A DNA stretch of 64,000 bases, from the NCBI GenBank assembly GCA_024699855.1, contig JAMPIQ010000002.1:11842001-11906000 (forward strand), in the 5' to 3' direction. Position 1 is the stretch's first letter, and the number at the start of each line of letters is the position of its first letter. The stretch comes from Aphelenchoides besseyi (taxonomy: Eukaryota > Nematoda > Chromadorea > Rhabditida > Aphelenchoididae). Below are positions 28,261-41,080 of this stretch, piece after piece. A program made the translations under genes and the position numbers. The notes beneath the pieces are model-generated. The model was not told the origin of the DNA. It saw nothing but the letters and a program-made list of their open reading frames with translations, and did not search any database.

Positions 28261-31200
28261 ATGGTTTGTTTAGTTCGAATGGACAAATTGAACAGAAATT
28301 GGGGTACTTTTGTTGCTACATATCCGATTACTCATTTGGTAAAGAAGGACGATTGCATCAGTTAATGTTATTGTAGGTCTTAAGTACGGTGCTTATCCTA
28401 CTTTTCGGTGTACCGCTTCGTAATTTACACATTGAATTGGTAACTTCACAGAGTATTCGTGTCTTAAAATTCATATTTTTAGGACATCAGAGCTAGCTTT
28501 TCACCTAGTAATTCTCGAGCTTCATAGTTAGTTAAGAAGTGCAATGAGTTTACGTAATGAATGCAATTGAAGCGAAAATCGGGTCTATCGAGAGTTTTTC
28601 AATTTAACCGTTTCACCACAACGTTCGTTTGTTTTGTTTTCTGCCAAAGATCACGGAAGTGTTCTGAGACAGAAGCATTTGAATGAGGTCTTGAAGTTGG
28701 ATGAACGCTTTTCGAGCTTTCTCCATGAGGTTGACCCTACAACCGGTTTACGATCCTGCGATCCACTATGCAATCTCAACAAACCATTTCACATGATCTC
28801 GGTAACTCAATGCTCGAATTTATCAATAACAGAACAACCGTTCAGAAGCATCTTCTGGAACTTGATATTAACGGGTCAACTTCCAAGGATCTTGTTCTCG
28901 ATTATCCGATATCAAAATTGAAAACAATTGATCTCGATTTGTTTGTTGGAATGAATTTAATAGGACCACAGGTTTCTGGTAACATTCATATTCTCTTCTG
29001 ACAATTATGTAACCCTTCTGGTTTTAGACACTATTTTTCCGCAAAACAATTCGAAAATTGTGTCCGTAAAGACCATAATCCTGTGGTATTTCTCTAGGGC
29101 CGATACTCCAAGAATGAAGAAACGATTACGAGAAACAACGTTGGAGCTCTTTAAATTGGGTCAAAAGGGTGAATATCTGGAAAATGTTCGATTTGAGATA
29201 TTTGGTGACGAGGTTGCTAATTCCGAAATGGTTCGTGGAGCAGTCGAAGCAACAATTCTTATGTCAATCGGGTTCCTTCTACTCGTGATTTTCGTTTCGT
29301 TTACGGTCTATCAGAAAATGCGCAAAATTAGTCGGATAGCAATTCCGGTGATCGTTTTTACTGCCGTTTTTTGTCCGTTCCTCGGATGTCTTGCTGCTTT
29401 CGGCTTATGCACTTTACTTGGATTCCCAATCTACACACTAATGTGCGTGTGTCCGTTTCTTGTGCAAGGCGTTGGAGTTGATGATGCATTCATTATGGTT
29501 AGGTCTCTCCAATCGCTTATGACGGTTATATTCTTTAGTTGCAATCTTGGAATCAGCATCAACATATCAAGTCGTTGAAAGATCGTATGGCATTGGTCTT
29601 TGCTCATATTGGGTAAGATTTAAATGAGGAGTTTTCTTACTTTGCTTTCAGGCCATCAATTACCATAACTTCTTTGACAAATACGATTGCATTTGGGATT
29701 GGGTTCAGCACTCCCACACCTCAAGTATTGATGGTTATAATCGCTGTGTAAAGATTTTGAATTTCAGATGAGTATGTTTTGTTTGTGCACTTCATTTGCG
29801 TTGTTATTCGACTACATTCTCACATTCACTTTCTTGGCACCAATCCTGTACATCTGCACACCGAAACCACACGTCGAGCAAAAAGAAGTGGTGTCGCTGT
29901 TGACTCAAACGAATGTCGTCGTGGAGAAAGTTGAGTCAGCTCCATTGAAAAACATTCCATCGTATGTTGTTTGGTATTCAAAATTTGTGTGTTCGTGGAA
30001 AGGACGAGTAGCAATGTTGATCGTGTGTTGTATTTTGCACGTCTTTTCTACGTCCGGTTTAATCACGATGCGATCGACGTTCGAGCCATCGAAAGCGTTT
30101 CCATCCGATTCTCCGTTAGCCAATTCGATGAGCACCGTGCGGTAATTTGAATCCTATCAACTGTTCAAATGGTCTTTTATTTTAGAACAGTTTTTAACGA
30201 GTTTTTCCCAATGAACATAATCGTAAACCGACCTCCTGAAATATCCAATAGGACCGACGTAAATCGTTGCTAACCGTTTTTTTAAACATACGATCTTTTC
30301 TAGCGAGCCGGATTCTATCAGATGGTCACTGAACTGGAAGAACTCCCCGAAAGTTATGGACGTGATCGTACGTTGTTGTTCTTACGAACTTACGAGAAAA
30401 TGGATTGGGAAGCCGCTAATTTGCTCAGTTATGTCGGTTACAACCTGAGTTCTTACGAACCAACATACGACAACCTCGAGTTCTTTCTGGAGAAGATTGG
30501 CCAACCATCAACGATCAAATACTCCAAAAAGAAGTAAACAAACAACTTAGAGTTACATGCAATGATCCTGAATTTTAGTAACAAAACACATTTGGATTCT
30601 TTTCAATTTAGTATCATTACAAGCAACATGGCTGAGTGGTCGAATCGTGCTGTTACTGAAGAAAAATGTCGGGAAATTTTGCAGAGATACCCGCAATACA
30701 ATGGTTAGTTGTCAGCTGTTCGCTTCAACTATTTGTCATTGTAGCTACAATTTACGACGGTGATTCGGCAGTTTTGGATCTGCTCTTAACTGTGAAGTTG
30801 GATTTGAGTGGCTCTCTGGCCGTAACAATCGTTTGTATGACTCTCGTGTGCTCAATTTTCATTCACAATCAAGTCGGAGTGATTTTGGTGGCTTTGACGA
30901 TTGCATCGGTTTGCTACGGTAATGAAACGATTGGACTTGCTTGAACATAAACAGTTTTAGCACTTGTTGGCTTAATCAGTTGGTGGGGCGCTGATCTTGA
31001 TCCTGTAACAATGGTCGATGTGTTGTTAGCAACGGGTTTTAGTGTCGATTACACCGCACACATTGCTCACCAATATTACGTTAAAAAAGGAGCTAATTAT
31101 GTGAGATTGGCTTCATCATTTGACGAGATGTCCAGTCCTATGATTCAGGTAATACCAATCATAAAAGTTATCTTTGAATTTACAACAGAGTTTCTAAAGT

Positions 31201-31568
31201 TCTAATCAACAATCAATTTTACGCATCCTTTTTGCTGTTGAGTTAATGATTTTCCATTCTAGGCGGCATTCAGCACAATCCTCGTGATGTGTCCATTATT
31301 CTTCGTGCGAACGTACGCGATTGTAGCATTCGCAAAGACAGTGTTCGTGGTCGTTGCTGTTGCTATACTGCATGGTAATGTGCTTTTTTCTACTTCATTA
31401 GTTCCGTCTTTAGGTTTGTTCATAATGCCCGTACTCATCTGTTGGGTTCCGGAGAACTTGAATTGTCGACGACAACGAAAACACCGCGAATTGACAATCA
31501 ACGGGTACAACACTAAATCTGAAGCAGAGATCGCTATCACACCGCGAACTCCCATTTTAACGTCGTAG
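28261..31568 (+). CDS. Patched-related (PTR) RND-family permease, with an apparent 1-nt frameshift
   Basis: A patched-related multipass membrane protein with a sterol-sensing domain, in the RND superfamily. Nematode PTRs act in moulting, osmotic balance and trafficking; the substrate is unknown. Exons are 28261-28338, 28377-28439, 28483-28526, 28573-28978, 29028-29497, 29539-29612, 29652-29724, 29768-30141, 30186-30258, 30304-30533, 30579-30703, 30745-30918, 30961-31148, 31263-31374 and 31414-31568, encoding about 879 aa. Exon 2 is TM1. DIRASFSPSNSRA followed by YENRVYREFF is the PTR ectodomain start. The sterol-sensing part includes CPFLVQGVGVDDAFIM and GPSITITSLTNTIAFGIG; the second half repeats the layout with LLATGFSVDYTAHIAHQYY (GxxxD motif) and a last TM ending near VLICWVPENL. 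Inside exon 4 the frame must change at about 28799-28801, where one base seems to be missing. Downstream frames are intact, so a sequencing error is as likely as a real lesion. Confidence 0.9.
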
Positions 31569-31997
31569 TTTGTTGTTTATTTAAATGTGGTGAGGACTGT
31601 ACATAAACTTTTGTTTTTGTTTGAAAATAGCATTCCGTACATTTAAATAAGTTTATTGTAAGTGCTATAACACAAGAAATTAATGTTAGTCATATGTGTG
31701 AAACAACAAAATCTACCGGACATTTTCTACTCGCTATTTAAACACGTAAAGATTTCAAGTGATAGAAGATTAACGATTATTATTTGGCTTCAATAATCCA
31801 TTAGCAACGCCAACTTCAACCAATTCGCACACACCACTTTACATTTGCTGTAATCAATTCTTTGACTTATTGTCTCAAAATGGTCAAGTAATCGTTACAC
31901 ATCTTTGCTCCTAAACACTCTTAATAGCTCCAACTATGCGAAGTCTATTACCTGAGACACAAGCGACTGTTTAACTGCGTTCTCCTTCGCACTTTGA
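31569..31997. other. Convergent 3' region between PTR (+) and SMG6 (-)
   Basis: AT-rich 3'UTR-type sequence. No gene seen. Confidence 0.45.
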
Positions 31998-34900
31998 CTA
32001 TGTTATTGAAAATCCAGACCATTCAGCAAACGTGAATATGTCTAAGCTCGGGATTCGATAGTCGTTGGCCAGTAGCATCATAACACGGTCGCGAGTTACC
32101 AATAATACTTTTCTGAAGACCCAAATATCGCCTCTCGGTATTCTGATGCTTTGACCACAAACACTTTCACTGAACCGACGTGTCGCTTCGATAATCAATC
32201 GATCGTTGTTCTGAATGCAAACAATCATATAACTTGCAACGAGCTAATCAACTAACCGGTTTTGTTCCTTCGTAAACGTCATGAAACGCAACGTCCATTG
32301 ACATCACTTCTCCCGAACACAAAAGCATTTGGCAATTTGATCGTCGAATCTTTTCGAGCATTTGCAATGAACGAACTGCTTCTTGTGCAACTTTTTTTGA
32401 GTTCTCTTGATCCTGATCATTCGGACTAAGCGATCTATTTCGTAGACCTTTTAATTCACTGATAACTGAAATTTCAAATAAACTAACAAAGGAAGATCTG
32501 ATTGTACCTGTTGAAGGAACAAGTATTTTAAAACCTGGTTCTTTCATTAAATTGAGAATTGTGTCCAAACCATCGATAAACGAGTTCGTGTCAATAACCA
32601 AGTATCGTGGCTCAACGACAACCAAAACTTTGTTGGATTCTGTTATCGTTTCAGCTTCGCATTTTGCCTACAAGAAAACAGAATGACGATCATTTTACGA
32701 GCAATTACCCGATTAATCAATTCGGCCAATTCCTGAGCTTGTTCAGATTCCAATTCTTTCTTTCGGTTGTTAATACAATCTTCAATTTCTTTCAAAGACA
32801 CGGGTAACAATCTCGGTGTGTCAACGTAAACCGGCTCAGGGACCAGAACTCGTTTTTCATCAGAATGACCGGCGAATTCACCGTCCTTAAACGTGAAGTA
32901 TTCGCCTTGATTCGCAATCAAATGCAAGTTTTTCCACGTGATGTAAACTCGAAATAGAGCGTCGAGCTGAAAAGAGTCGAATTGATTTCAGCGTTAGAAT
33001 CACTAACCGATGATTCCGTTGTCGATTGAGTTGAAATGCTGGGAACAGAATCAAAAACTGATGAAATCCCAAATGAATTGACCAACTCAGGAATCAAATA
33101 GCCGTTTTCGTGTGAATCTAAATTGGAAGTTATTTCGAACCTAAGGTTATAATCACCTGTTGTAGAGATATCCGCAAATAGTCCTTTTTTATACACACTT
33201 TCAAGATTGTTTCCGAATTCACTCATTTCCGGCCACAAATCAGCTATGAACGACACATTGGAAGCCCACCGCCGCTTCCAAGTTTCGTACTCGAAGAAAA
33301 TAGGAGAATGTGCCATCCAATGAGTAAGTATTAGAATTGGAATAAGGAAAGCGTACATCTGTAAACAGAACAATCTAGAAGTATTTGGACCTATCTCACC
33401 TGATCATTCAAACCATTTGTTTCTATGCAACTTAGCAGGGAGTTATTGGAGAAAAGACGATTGAAATGCTGAATCAAAACTGCCAAATACTCAACAAGCA
33501 AACGACATGCAGTGTGAAAGCTCTTCTTGTCCACGTCGGTTCCATCTTTTTCGCAAATTGTTGTAATCGCAATCACGAAACGAGACAACTGTAGCAGATG
33601 CACGTTGTCGGCAATTCCCGCTTTGAATGCTGTGGTTAATCCGCAGATCGCCACCTGAACTTGCTCGTCGAATTGATCGATGTCGAGGCGCTCGATAATC
33701 TTGTACCCGAGGAAAGACATCAAACGTATGCCGGACCAATAAAACTGAAATTCAAGTTAACGAATATGTCAAAAACAAAACATACAAAGAACTGGAACAA
33801 TTGAAGATCTTTTTTGTCGACGAATTGTGGTAGATTGTTGAAGAGTCGAAGAGCTGGATCACGATCGTAGAAAGGATCTTGAATACCTTCGGGGAAAACC
33901 CAACGTTGTTGTCGTGCTGATCTCCAAGGATTTCCGTGTCTGTATCCTTGATTGTAAATTGTATCATAAGTCAAAAAGAATATACGCTGGAAAATCGTGT
34001 ACTAAATGTCCGGGTAATCATTATTTTAGTCAGAAACCTACCAGTTTGCTCAGATTTCTCAGTTCAATCATCGGTGTTCGTGGCTTATTTTTGTCTCGAA
34101 TGTATGCACAAAGAAGATGAAGATTTCGAGATAACGGTGTTCTCTGGAATTTCTATGTAGAAGCGTTTCGGATTTTGTTACTCACATCTTCACAAACAGA
34201 AGAAAGACCTTCGAATGGTGATGCTTTACTGCGACGTACGACAGCTGCACGAACAAACTGCAAGCTGGGAATATGCAAAGTCGATCCGGCCATACACTCA
34301 TCATTACATAATGAAATGATTTTAAAGGACTTGAAACCAATTCGTTCCACGTATCCAAGGGTCATGAACTCGCGATACAGAAACGATCTTAATGCCTACA
34401 AGTTTCGAATACAAACATTCTATTTTTCAAAACAACTCACGTTCCACTTCTTTTCGTTGCATTCGGGAAGCTGTTTGATTGTGCATCCTCGAAGCAATCT
34501 TGTACGATTCGACGATTGGTCTCGTTTCAGGAACACGTTTTGATCCAATCCATTTAACACATCGGATAATTTCGATAAAAATTGTTTGTGTAAATTCCGA
34601 ATTTTGTGCAGAAATTGCTCGTAAGCTTGTGCAAACGGTTTCTTGTCTTCAGCAGCTGATGGAGAGCGATTGGAAACGAAATTCTTGACTTTTGTTTCTA
34701 ATTCTGTTTGATTATTAATCACTGTTGTTGAGTTCATGTCGACATCATTGATCGTTGAGGTGGCGGATGTTCCACGCGATGCCGATTTTTTGGTGTTTTT
34801 GGTGTTTGTTTTCGAAGTCTCTGTTGGCTTGCTTGAACAGTCTTTCGATTGATGATGCTCCTCGAGTATATTGGCAAATTTGACCAAAAGCGCGGATTTG

Positions 34901-35766
34901 GAATCGGGAATACTCGAGGATTCACGATTAGCCATCTCCAGAACTCCGTAATAAGTTCGAGCAATAGAGCGCTGGCTGCAATAACGAGTTCATGACGCCA
35001 TTAAGATAATAGAACTTACCAGCATTTCAACGCCTTTTCGAGGTGCTCAAAGTCAAGCGTTTGACAGAAACTTTTCAACCAGTGTACTGCTTCCGTCTCC
35101 AAGTCTTTGTGTTGTTCGATTTTATTGTCGAATTGAAGCTTAGAAGCTTCGTTATCCGATCGTTTCAAGAGTTTGATTGGTGTGTTCTCTGATTCGCAAG
35201 AAACGTTTCTTTCACGCGGCTCAATGGTTCTGAATTCACGAATGTATTCAAAAACGAATTTAAACTTACTCGTATGTTATGCGTTTGATCGTTGCTTTCG
35301 AGAAATTTGAGCTTGATAGTTGTTGTAAGTTCGTGGCAGATGGTACAAGTTGAGCGGAATGAGAAGCATTTTGCAAGGCAGCCAGTGATAAACGAAAATC
35401 GTCGAGCAGCGACTTGTTCGTTTCGTCCAAATCTCCGAAACACATTTCCGGACTCCAAATCGGTTTCTTGTCCCAAAGCATGTCTTTTGACGGATCGAAA
35501 AACAACGCCATCGACACGATCGGCTGCTGTAACATGCACGTGATTAAACTAACAAGCAAATTGACATACGACATAAGGCGAAATTGTGGATTGCAAGCTG
35601 GGTTTTGTAAACGGTTTGCGGATTCGTTTGTTCGATCCATCACGTCTAAAGATCTGATTGAATGCCAAAAAAAGAGCACTAACCGTTCTTCGACCATAGG
35701 TTTTGGTTTATTTTCCTTCAATTCCAACGCTCTCAAGTCGGTACTTGAATCGTCTGATTGGGACAT
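31998..35766 (-). CDS. smg-6: SMG6/EST1A-type nonsense-mediated decay endonuclease (TPR + PIN)
   Basis: SMG6 cuts mRNAs near premature stops in nonsense-mediated decay. Exons are 35766-35270, 35229-35020, 34975-34441, 34395-34186, 34143-34042, 34001-33786, 33744-33400, 33358-33157, 33117-33008, 32966-32709, 32667-32508, 32465-32257 and 32210-31998, about 1088 aa (human about 1419). The middle is the helical 14-3-3-like/EST1 region, with CQRSIARTYYGVLEMANRES and IELRNLSKLYTIFQRIF. The C-terminal PIN domain starts at about 916: RYLVIDTNSFID (Asp921), VISELKGL, NNDR (Asp1021) and LVTRDR (Asp1059), so the acidic residues for catalysis appear present. Human SMG6 has NNDD where this has NNDR. N-terminal exon-junction-binding motifs were not seen. 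Introns 32466-32507 (42 nt) and 33118-33156 (39 nt) are stop-free and 3n. A third, 35654-35683 (30 nt), may be intron or coding; it is counted as coding here. Confidence 0.92.
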
Positions 35767-36392
35767 AACTGTTAACTACCGGTTAAAATTTGATCTTAGT
35801 TTCGTTTGTTGAACTGTTGGAAAACGACATCAAATCATAATAAAGCTAAGCAAATTTCCGACATAAGAAGTATAGTCAGCAAAAAGAATTTTTTGGCGCA
35901 TCATCCAAACCTTTCGAGCACATGATTAAGCAATGCGATGGAAATACCGCGTAAATTACGACTTTGCATACGAAATATTCCAATCGATTTGCTTCTTCCT
36001 GTCAAATTGTTCAACTATTCTACGCGATCTTTCGCTGACCAATTAACTTCTGTTGACAGATTACACAACTAAAGTTCACCTGCACCGAATCTACCACATC
36101 TCCTGATAGGATTGTGCATGCAACCACACAGTTCAGTTTTCCGTAATCGAATCAATTTTAAAGGTTGTTTCGGGAACTTGTGAGCTCTTAGAGTTTGATC
36201 AATTTTGTAATTGATGAACGAACAAACAATCACATTGAATACATGAGGTTCGGATATTCGTTGGCTCAAAAGGCTGTTAGAACGAATTCACACAATTGTT
36301 AGCCGGGTTATTTATTTGCTTAAAACATGAAAGCTGAATGTACACAACCATACAATTCGACCGTCTTGGAAGTGAGAAGAAGGAATGTCACA
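35767..36392. other. Spacer between ROGDI and SMG6 (same strand)
   Basis: Both flanking genes read leftward. The 626-nt spacer shows no coding exon. A 66-codon minus frame at 36069-36269 has no support. The spacer is longer than typical nematode operon spacers, so co-transcription is possible but not indicated. Confidence 0.4.
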
Positions 36393-37419
36393 TTAGGAGC
36401 TATTAATGCTAATCGTATTTGGATTGAGTTTTGATTGATAAGCATGAAACATGTCCAAGGTAATTAAGAGCGAAGCAGCACTCCAGTGAGCTTTACTGAG
36501 TACTTCGTGCAATTGAGCCAACGTATCCAAGCGACTTTCAGAATGGAAACTAGTCAAACAATGCGTGTTTCCTTGTTTCGGTGCCATCTGATAAGCAGTA
36601 CAAATCAGTCGATCCGTTGAGATGTAGTACGAAAAAAGCAAATCAGATGGAGGAGGTGGATCGAAATAGCCAACGACGGATGCATTGTACAGCTCGTGAT
36701 ATGTTCGCAGATTTGGTGGTGATAAAGTCAACAAGCAGGATTTGACAGCATCGCGAATTTCCTGAAGAATTGCCGACAAACAGTTGCCGGTGTATTGACT
36801 GAAGTTTCCATTTTTGGTTATTTTTTCGTACTTTTCACGGCCCTGAAAGGCAAAAACTTGAACGTAAACGACTCGCAAACACACTTACTTCGTACAACGC
36901 CTTCATTGCTCGGATAACTTTGTTTCCACAATCCTGAAGCTGCTGAATTTTGTATGGCGATTTGATTTGAGCTCGATATACTCCACCATTAATTCGCAAA
37001 TGTTTGAATGAGACTTCGGCCGATTGCAAGTCTTCAGCGAACAATGTGACTTTGCCAGAAAGTGAATCTCGATTGACGTGTGAAACGAGACTGACGGTCC
37101 GTGATTCGGGACCTTTGACTGGTAGTTTCGGAAGTCGAGTCAACTTCTTTGTGATGTTCAATCGACAGGCACAGTCGAAAAGAGCCGCTTCAATCTGAAC
37201 AAAAAGAAATTCAAACGTTTACTTTTGTCAAAAACTCACATCATCGAACGTTTTCAACGCTCGTGCTCTTTGAACCCATCGACATTCTTGGTTCATACAT
37301 TCCTCGACTTTGTTAGAAGAGTGTTTGAAACAATCTTAAATCGGAAATAAAAATCGACTTTTTGACAACTTACTTTCCTTATTTCCGGTTGAAGTTTCCG
37401 ACGATTTCGCAGAGCTCAT
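36393..37419 (-). CDS. rogdi: ROGDI (leucine-zipper, Rabconnectin/V-ATPase-associated) protein
   Basis: A homologue of human ROGDI (about 287 aa), mutated in Kohlschutter-Tonz syndrome and linked to the Rabconnectin-3/RAVE-type assembly that regulates the V-ATPase. Exons on the minus strand are 37419-37374, 37334-37240, 37194-36889 and 36842-36393, giving 298 aa. Diagnostic stretches are the beta-sheet part (LSGKVTLFAEDLQSAEVSF), the helix YKIQQLQDCGNKVIRAMKAL, and PPPPSDLLFSYYISTDRLIC, which matches the SDLLVNFYINLNKLC region of ROGDI. The final helices (LAQLHEVLSKAHWSAASLLI) complete the four-helix core. An acceptor (ttttatttag) lies 17 nt upstream of the ATG. The first intron ends in ttaag. 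V-ATPase subunit c is encoded 14 kb away, but no functional link is implied by position. Confidence 0.92.
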
Positions 37420-40400
37420 GAGAGCTTGTGGAGCTGCTAAATAAAAGATTTCGCTTACTAATCAGTTATTTCAGCTAATTAACCGAAAAGATAAACTCCA
37501 TTGGCTTCGGCAACGAGAACACAAAAAGCCAACAGTCAACGATAAAACTGCGCGTATCGGGCGCAAAAGAAACCAAAAAGCAACCACCAATTCTGTAGAG
37601 TAGTCAGAAACATTAAACCTCAAGGCTCATTTTCTTTACAAACGACTGAACGTTCTTGTTTGCATCTCCACTTACTATTCGTTAACACCTCGATGACTGT
37701 TTATCGACATTATATTGGAGCGATATGAACAATTCAACTGGCTTTTAACTCTTAAATTGCGATTTCAACCAACGAATTTCAAGTTACAGCAACATAGAAA
37801 CAAGTGAACGTTCATCCATTTCGTTCAATTGGTTTGCGAGATGAAGAACTAAGAAATCAAAGTATTCACATCCAACTAACGGAATCAAAAAAACGACTTT
37901 GCCAACTTTAAACACCAGTTTTCAAGTTCTACAACGACACAACATATCATCAACAAACAGACTCCATTCCAGTGCTTGGACTGAAAAAAAGACTACGGTC
38001 AATCGAACAGTTGCAAGACGCTTAAACGACCTGATCGAATGACTTAAATTGCAAGCGAAATCACCCGAAAATTCGAATAAAACAGGAAGCTAACTGTGCA
38101 GTATTCCGAGTTTAGTTGAGTAAGATTTTAGTTAACTTGTGGTTCTCTGATCATTTCAAAGATTAATGGGGGACGAACGGCTGACCGTTGCTCGAATGGC
38201 GACTTTAAGCTTTTTGAACTGCAATTCGATCGCTTCACACGAATGCGTCAAATTTCGTCTGTGCGCCGCTCGACTTTTGTTCAAACACCTGTGAAAGCCG
38301 TTAAATTGCTTGTGAGATGACCTCAGCGTTTGTCCACTTGTCTGTTTGTATACTCTAACTGTTTGAGTTCTCGATAATCTTTCACTCATCGATCGCCGTC
38401 ATCCGTGTTTTGGATCTTGTATTTTCGCAGTAGATAGTAGTGTAACAGTTGTTTTTTGTGATCGAAATGCAACTTAATATGAATTCTCTTTTGTATAAGA
38501 TAGACGTTTAATCGCGCGCCTGTCGTGGATCTTTTTGTTCGTCGCTTAAATTTTCTTCCACGTTCGCCGGCTGTTGCCCCATTTTTCACCTAACTCATAC
38601 CTTCTCTGCTCTCGACGCTTGAGAAAATGTCAATGGTCAGTGAGATTGGCGGTAAAAACGAGAAATTTAAAGGCGTTTTTATACAAATTGTTTTGCTCCC
38701 TTCCGATCTCAAAAGTTAACGCGGTTTGTTTCTCGATTAGTGAGCAATCGAATTCGCACAACAAGTGTTGATCACGGGTTTTGATGCCGTGACTCTACGT
38801 TTTGATTGTTTAACAAATGTCGTGATTTCAACATTTTGCGACGATGTTTATTGTGATATTGACTTGTCCATCGACGCAGTGAGGTGTCTCCTCATTATGT
38901 CTTTTACTCACCAATCAGATGCACGAACAATCTACGCGGAAGTTTTTGACAAAAAAGGCATTCGACATTAATTGAGTCCACTGAAACAAGCGGCGATGGA
39001 AATTACCGCCCATCGGACGTCGTCTTCCCGTAGAACAAAAGCGCTGCGCATTCCGGCGGAGTCAAAGAAAAACGGTACGCGTCACATATCGGGTTTTGTC
39101 GGACAAGTCGATTTGCAGATCATTTGTTGCCGTTTCGCTCGTGTCGCGGCTTTATCCCATTTAGGATATTCAGGCGACTTTCTTCCGCTTAATTTCTCTG
39201 CCGGTTTTAAGCTCGACATTCCATCGTGTGATTTGGATAAAGAATTCTATCGAATTTCGCGATTGAAAGCGTAAGTAATTGGTGTATCCGTTCGTTCAAT
39301 TGGCTTTTTGCCCAAACATCGTACGCCATTTGTTCGCAAAGTAGTTGAGTTTTCACGCGTTCTATGAAACTACGCGACTTCCTATCGCATTCCTTTAAGT
39401 TTGATTGTCGCTCGCGTAGAAACGTTGTTCATTAACAAAGTTTAAAGACATAACTTGTCTGCAACAATGACATGAGCCAATGCTCCTCGTCACTCTTTTG
39501 TTTCGTAGACGTTTATCGCAGTCCATAATGTTCTCTACAACTCCCTTTCAACTCACTTATTTCGACTGCAATCGAAGAAGAGATTGATATATTGGTTCGT
39601 GAAGATAGCTATTGGAAGCAGGTAGATTGATGTGCAAAGCGAATGCTCAAAGTCCGCCAAAATCTAAATTGGTTGTTCGGATATCAAACTTCCGTTACTT
39701 CGCTCATGTTTATTTTAGACTCACATACGTCGACTCACGACAGTCAGGTTGCACAAACAAATTCGCTGATCAAATTGCCTCTCAAAAACGAGCAGAAGGT
39801 TTTTTAACGGAATGTCCGCAGAAATGAACGTGAATACGAGTTATGAAGTAAAGTGAGCAAACAAAAACGGAAACGTTAACAACATATGTGGAGTGTCTAC
39901 TTGTTACAGCCATTGGACACTTTCGAAAAATCAAATGACGTTCACATGCAACATCACCGAATTTGGTTGGTTGCATAAACTTCATTTCGACACACTTTAG
40001 TTGTTGTCACAAGTCCGGAAATACACTAACTTTTTAGAGCCAAACTGTTTCTTAGTCAGTAGTCCATCTGTTACTCTTCTGAAGCTTCCTTTTCAATCAA
40101 ACCAAAATTTTCACGGGCCGCAGATTTTCGCTTGTTGCTCATCGGCGTTCGATCGTCGCCGCCAAGCACTTGTGTTCGTTTTTCTTTGGCTTCAATGCAG
40201 CGCGTCTTTCATCGACCTTCGTCTTCGGTAGAGTAATGCAAATCTCTTGAGACGCGCAGGTAACGGCGCGTGTTCGTGCCGACAATTAGTTTCTTTTCAC
40301 GCTGCTTATTGGAAGGTGTTGACCAACCACTACTGTTTGGGTTGTTTCTCGACTTTCATCTGACATATTTCATAGTATTTGACTTAATTGTTTCACATTG

Positions 40401-41080
40401 TCTTCGCGCATTCGTTTTAAAGACTCCGGTCGTCACAATGATTCGAATAGTTGAACAGAACTGACCGCAGTCTAACAAATGAAATAAACGCTCGGCCCAA
40501 TGAATCGTGGAAATAAACGAAAGCAATCTAGGCTCCTGGTTGCCTTTTGTCGTCCACTCGTATGATTGAACGCCCAACTGCCGTGGGATCAATGGCACTC
40601 GCCTAATGTTCATTTTCACTGCCCTTCTTTTGTTGTTCGATCTTTTAAGCGAACATATTTTTCGACAACTTTTCGTCATTAATTGACTAACGACATTCTT
40701 CTAATGTTTTGCCGCCGACCACACAGCAAGCTGACCTTAAATTTATTGTCGTCGATATGCAGAGTTTTTTGATTTGATTAAAATGCATTTGGATTCATTA
40801 GATGGATGTATCTTACTCACAAAATCCATTTATCGAGCTAATAAGTTTCATTACAAACTTAACTTCCTGCTCTCTATATACATGTGTTTTGCATTAAACA
40901 GATTTTCCTTGCAGTTTTTAGGGAGTCTTTCGAACACTATTTCCAGATTTGAGTTCTACATACTTTTGAGAAGTACAGAAATCGTCATATTCTGATATAT
41001 TACTACGTGATTTACGCGCACTTAGCAATTGAGTAGTCGGATTTCATGATTTTTTTCAGTACAATTCGGGACCACAGGTC
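37420..41080. other. 3.7 kb divergent intergenic region
   Basis: The largest non-coding gap, between ROGDI (-) and MIG-22 (+). Frames at 38156-38589 (-) and 38765-39274 (+) were read in detail. Neither has a domain, a credible exon chain or a consistent start. A short minus-strand start near 38585 encodes an acidic 24-residue stretch that ends without a donor site. No repeat family or RNA gene was recognised. The region presumably holds the promoters of both flanking genes. An acceptor-like gattttttcag ends at about 41059, before the MIG-22 ATG. Confidence 0.45.

Noticed and set aside
28745..28835. An intron that would explain the PTR frame change
   Set aside because: Candidate gt donors at 28745 and 28802 with the AG near 28832 give the wrong phase and would remove the conserved CNLNKPF stretch.
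38386..39274. Frames in the 3.7 kb gap, including an acidic 24-residue minus-strand start near 38585
   Set aside because: No donor site, no continuation exon and no recognisable domain.
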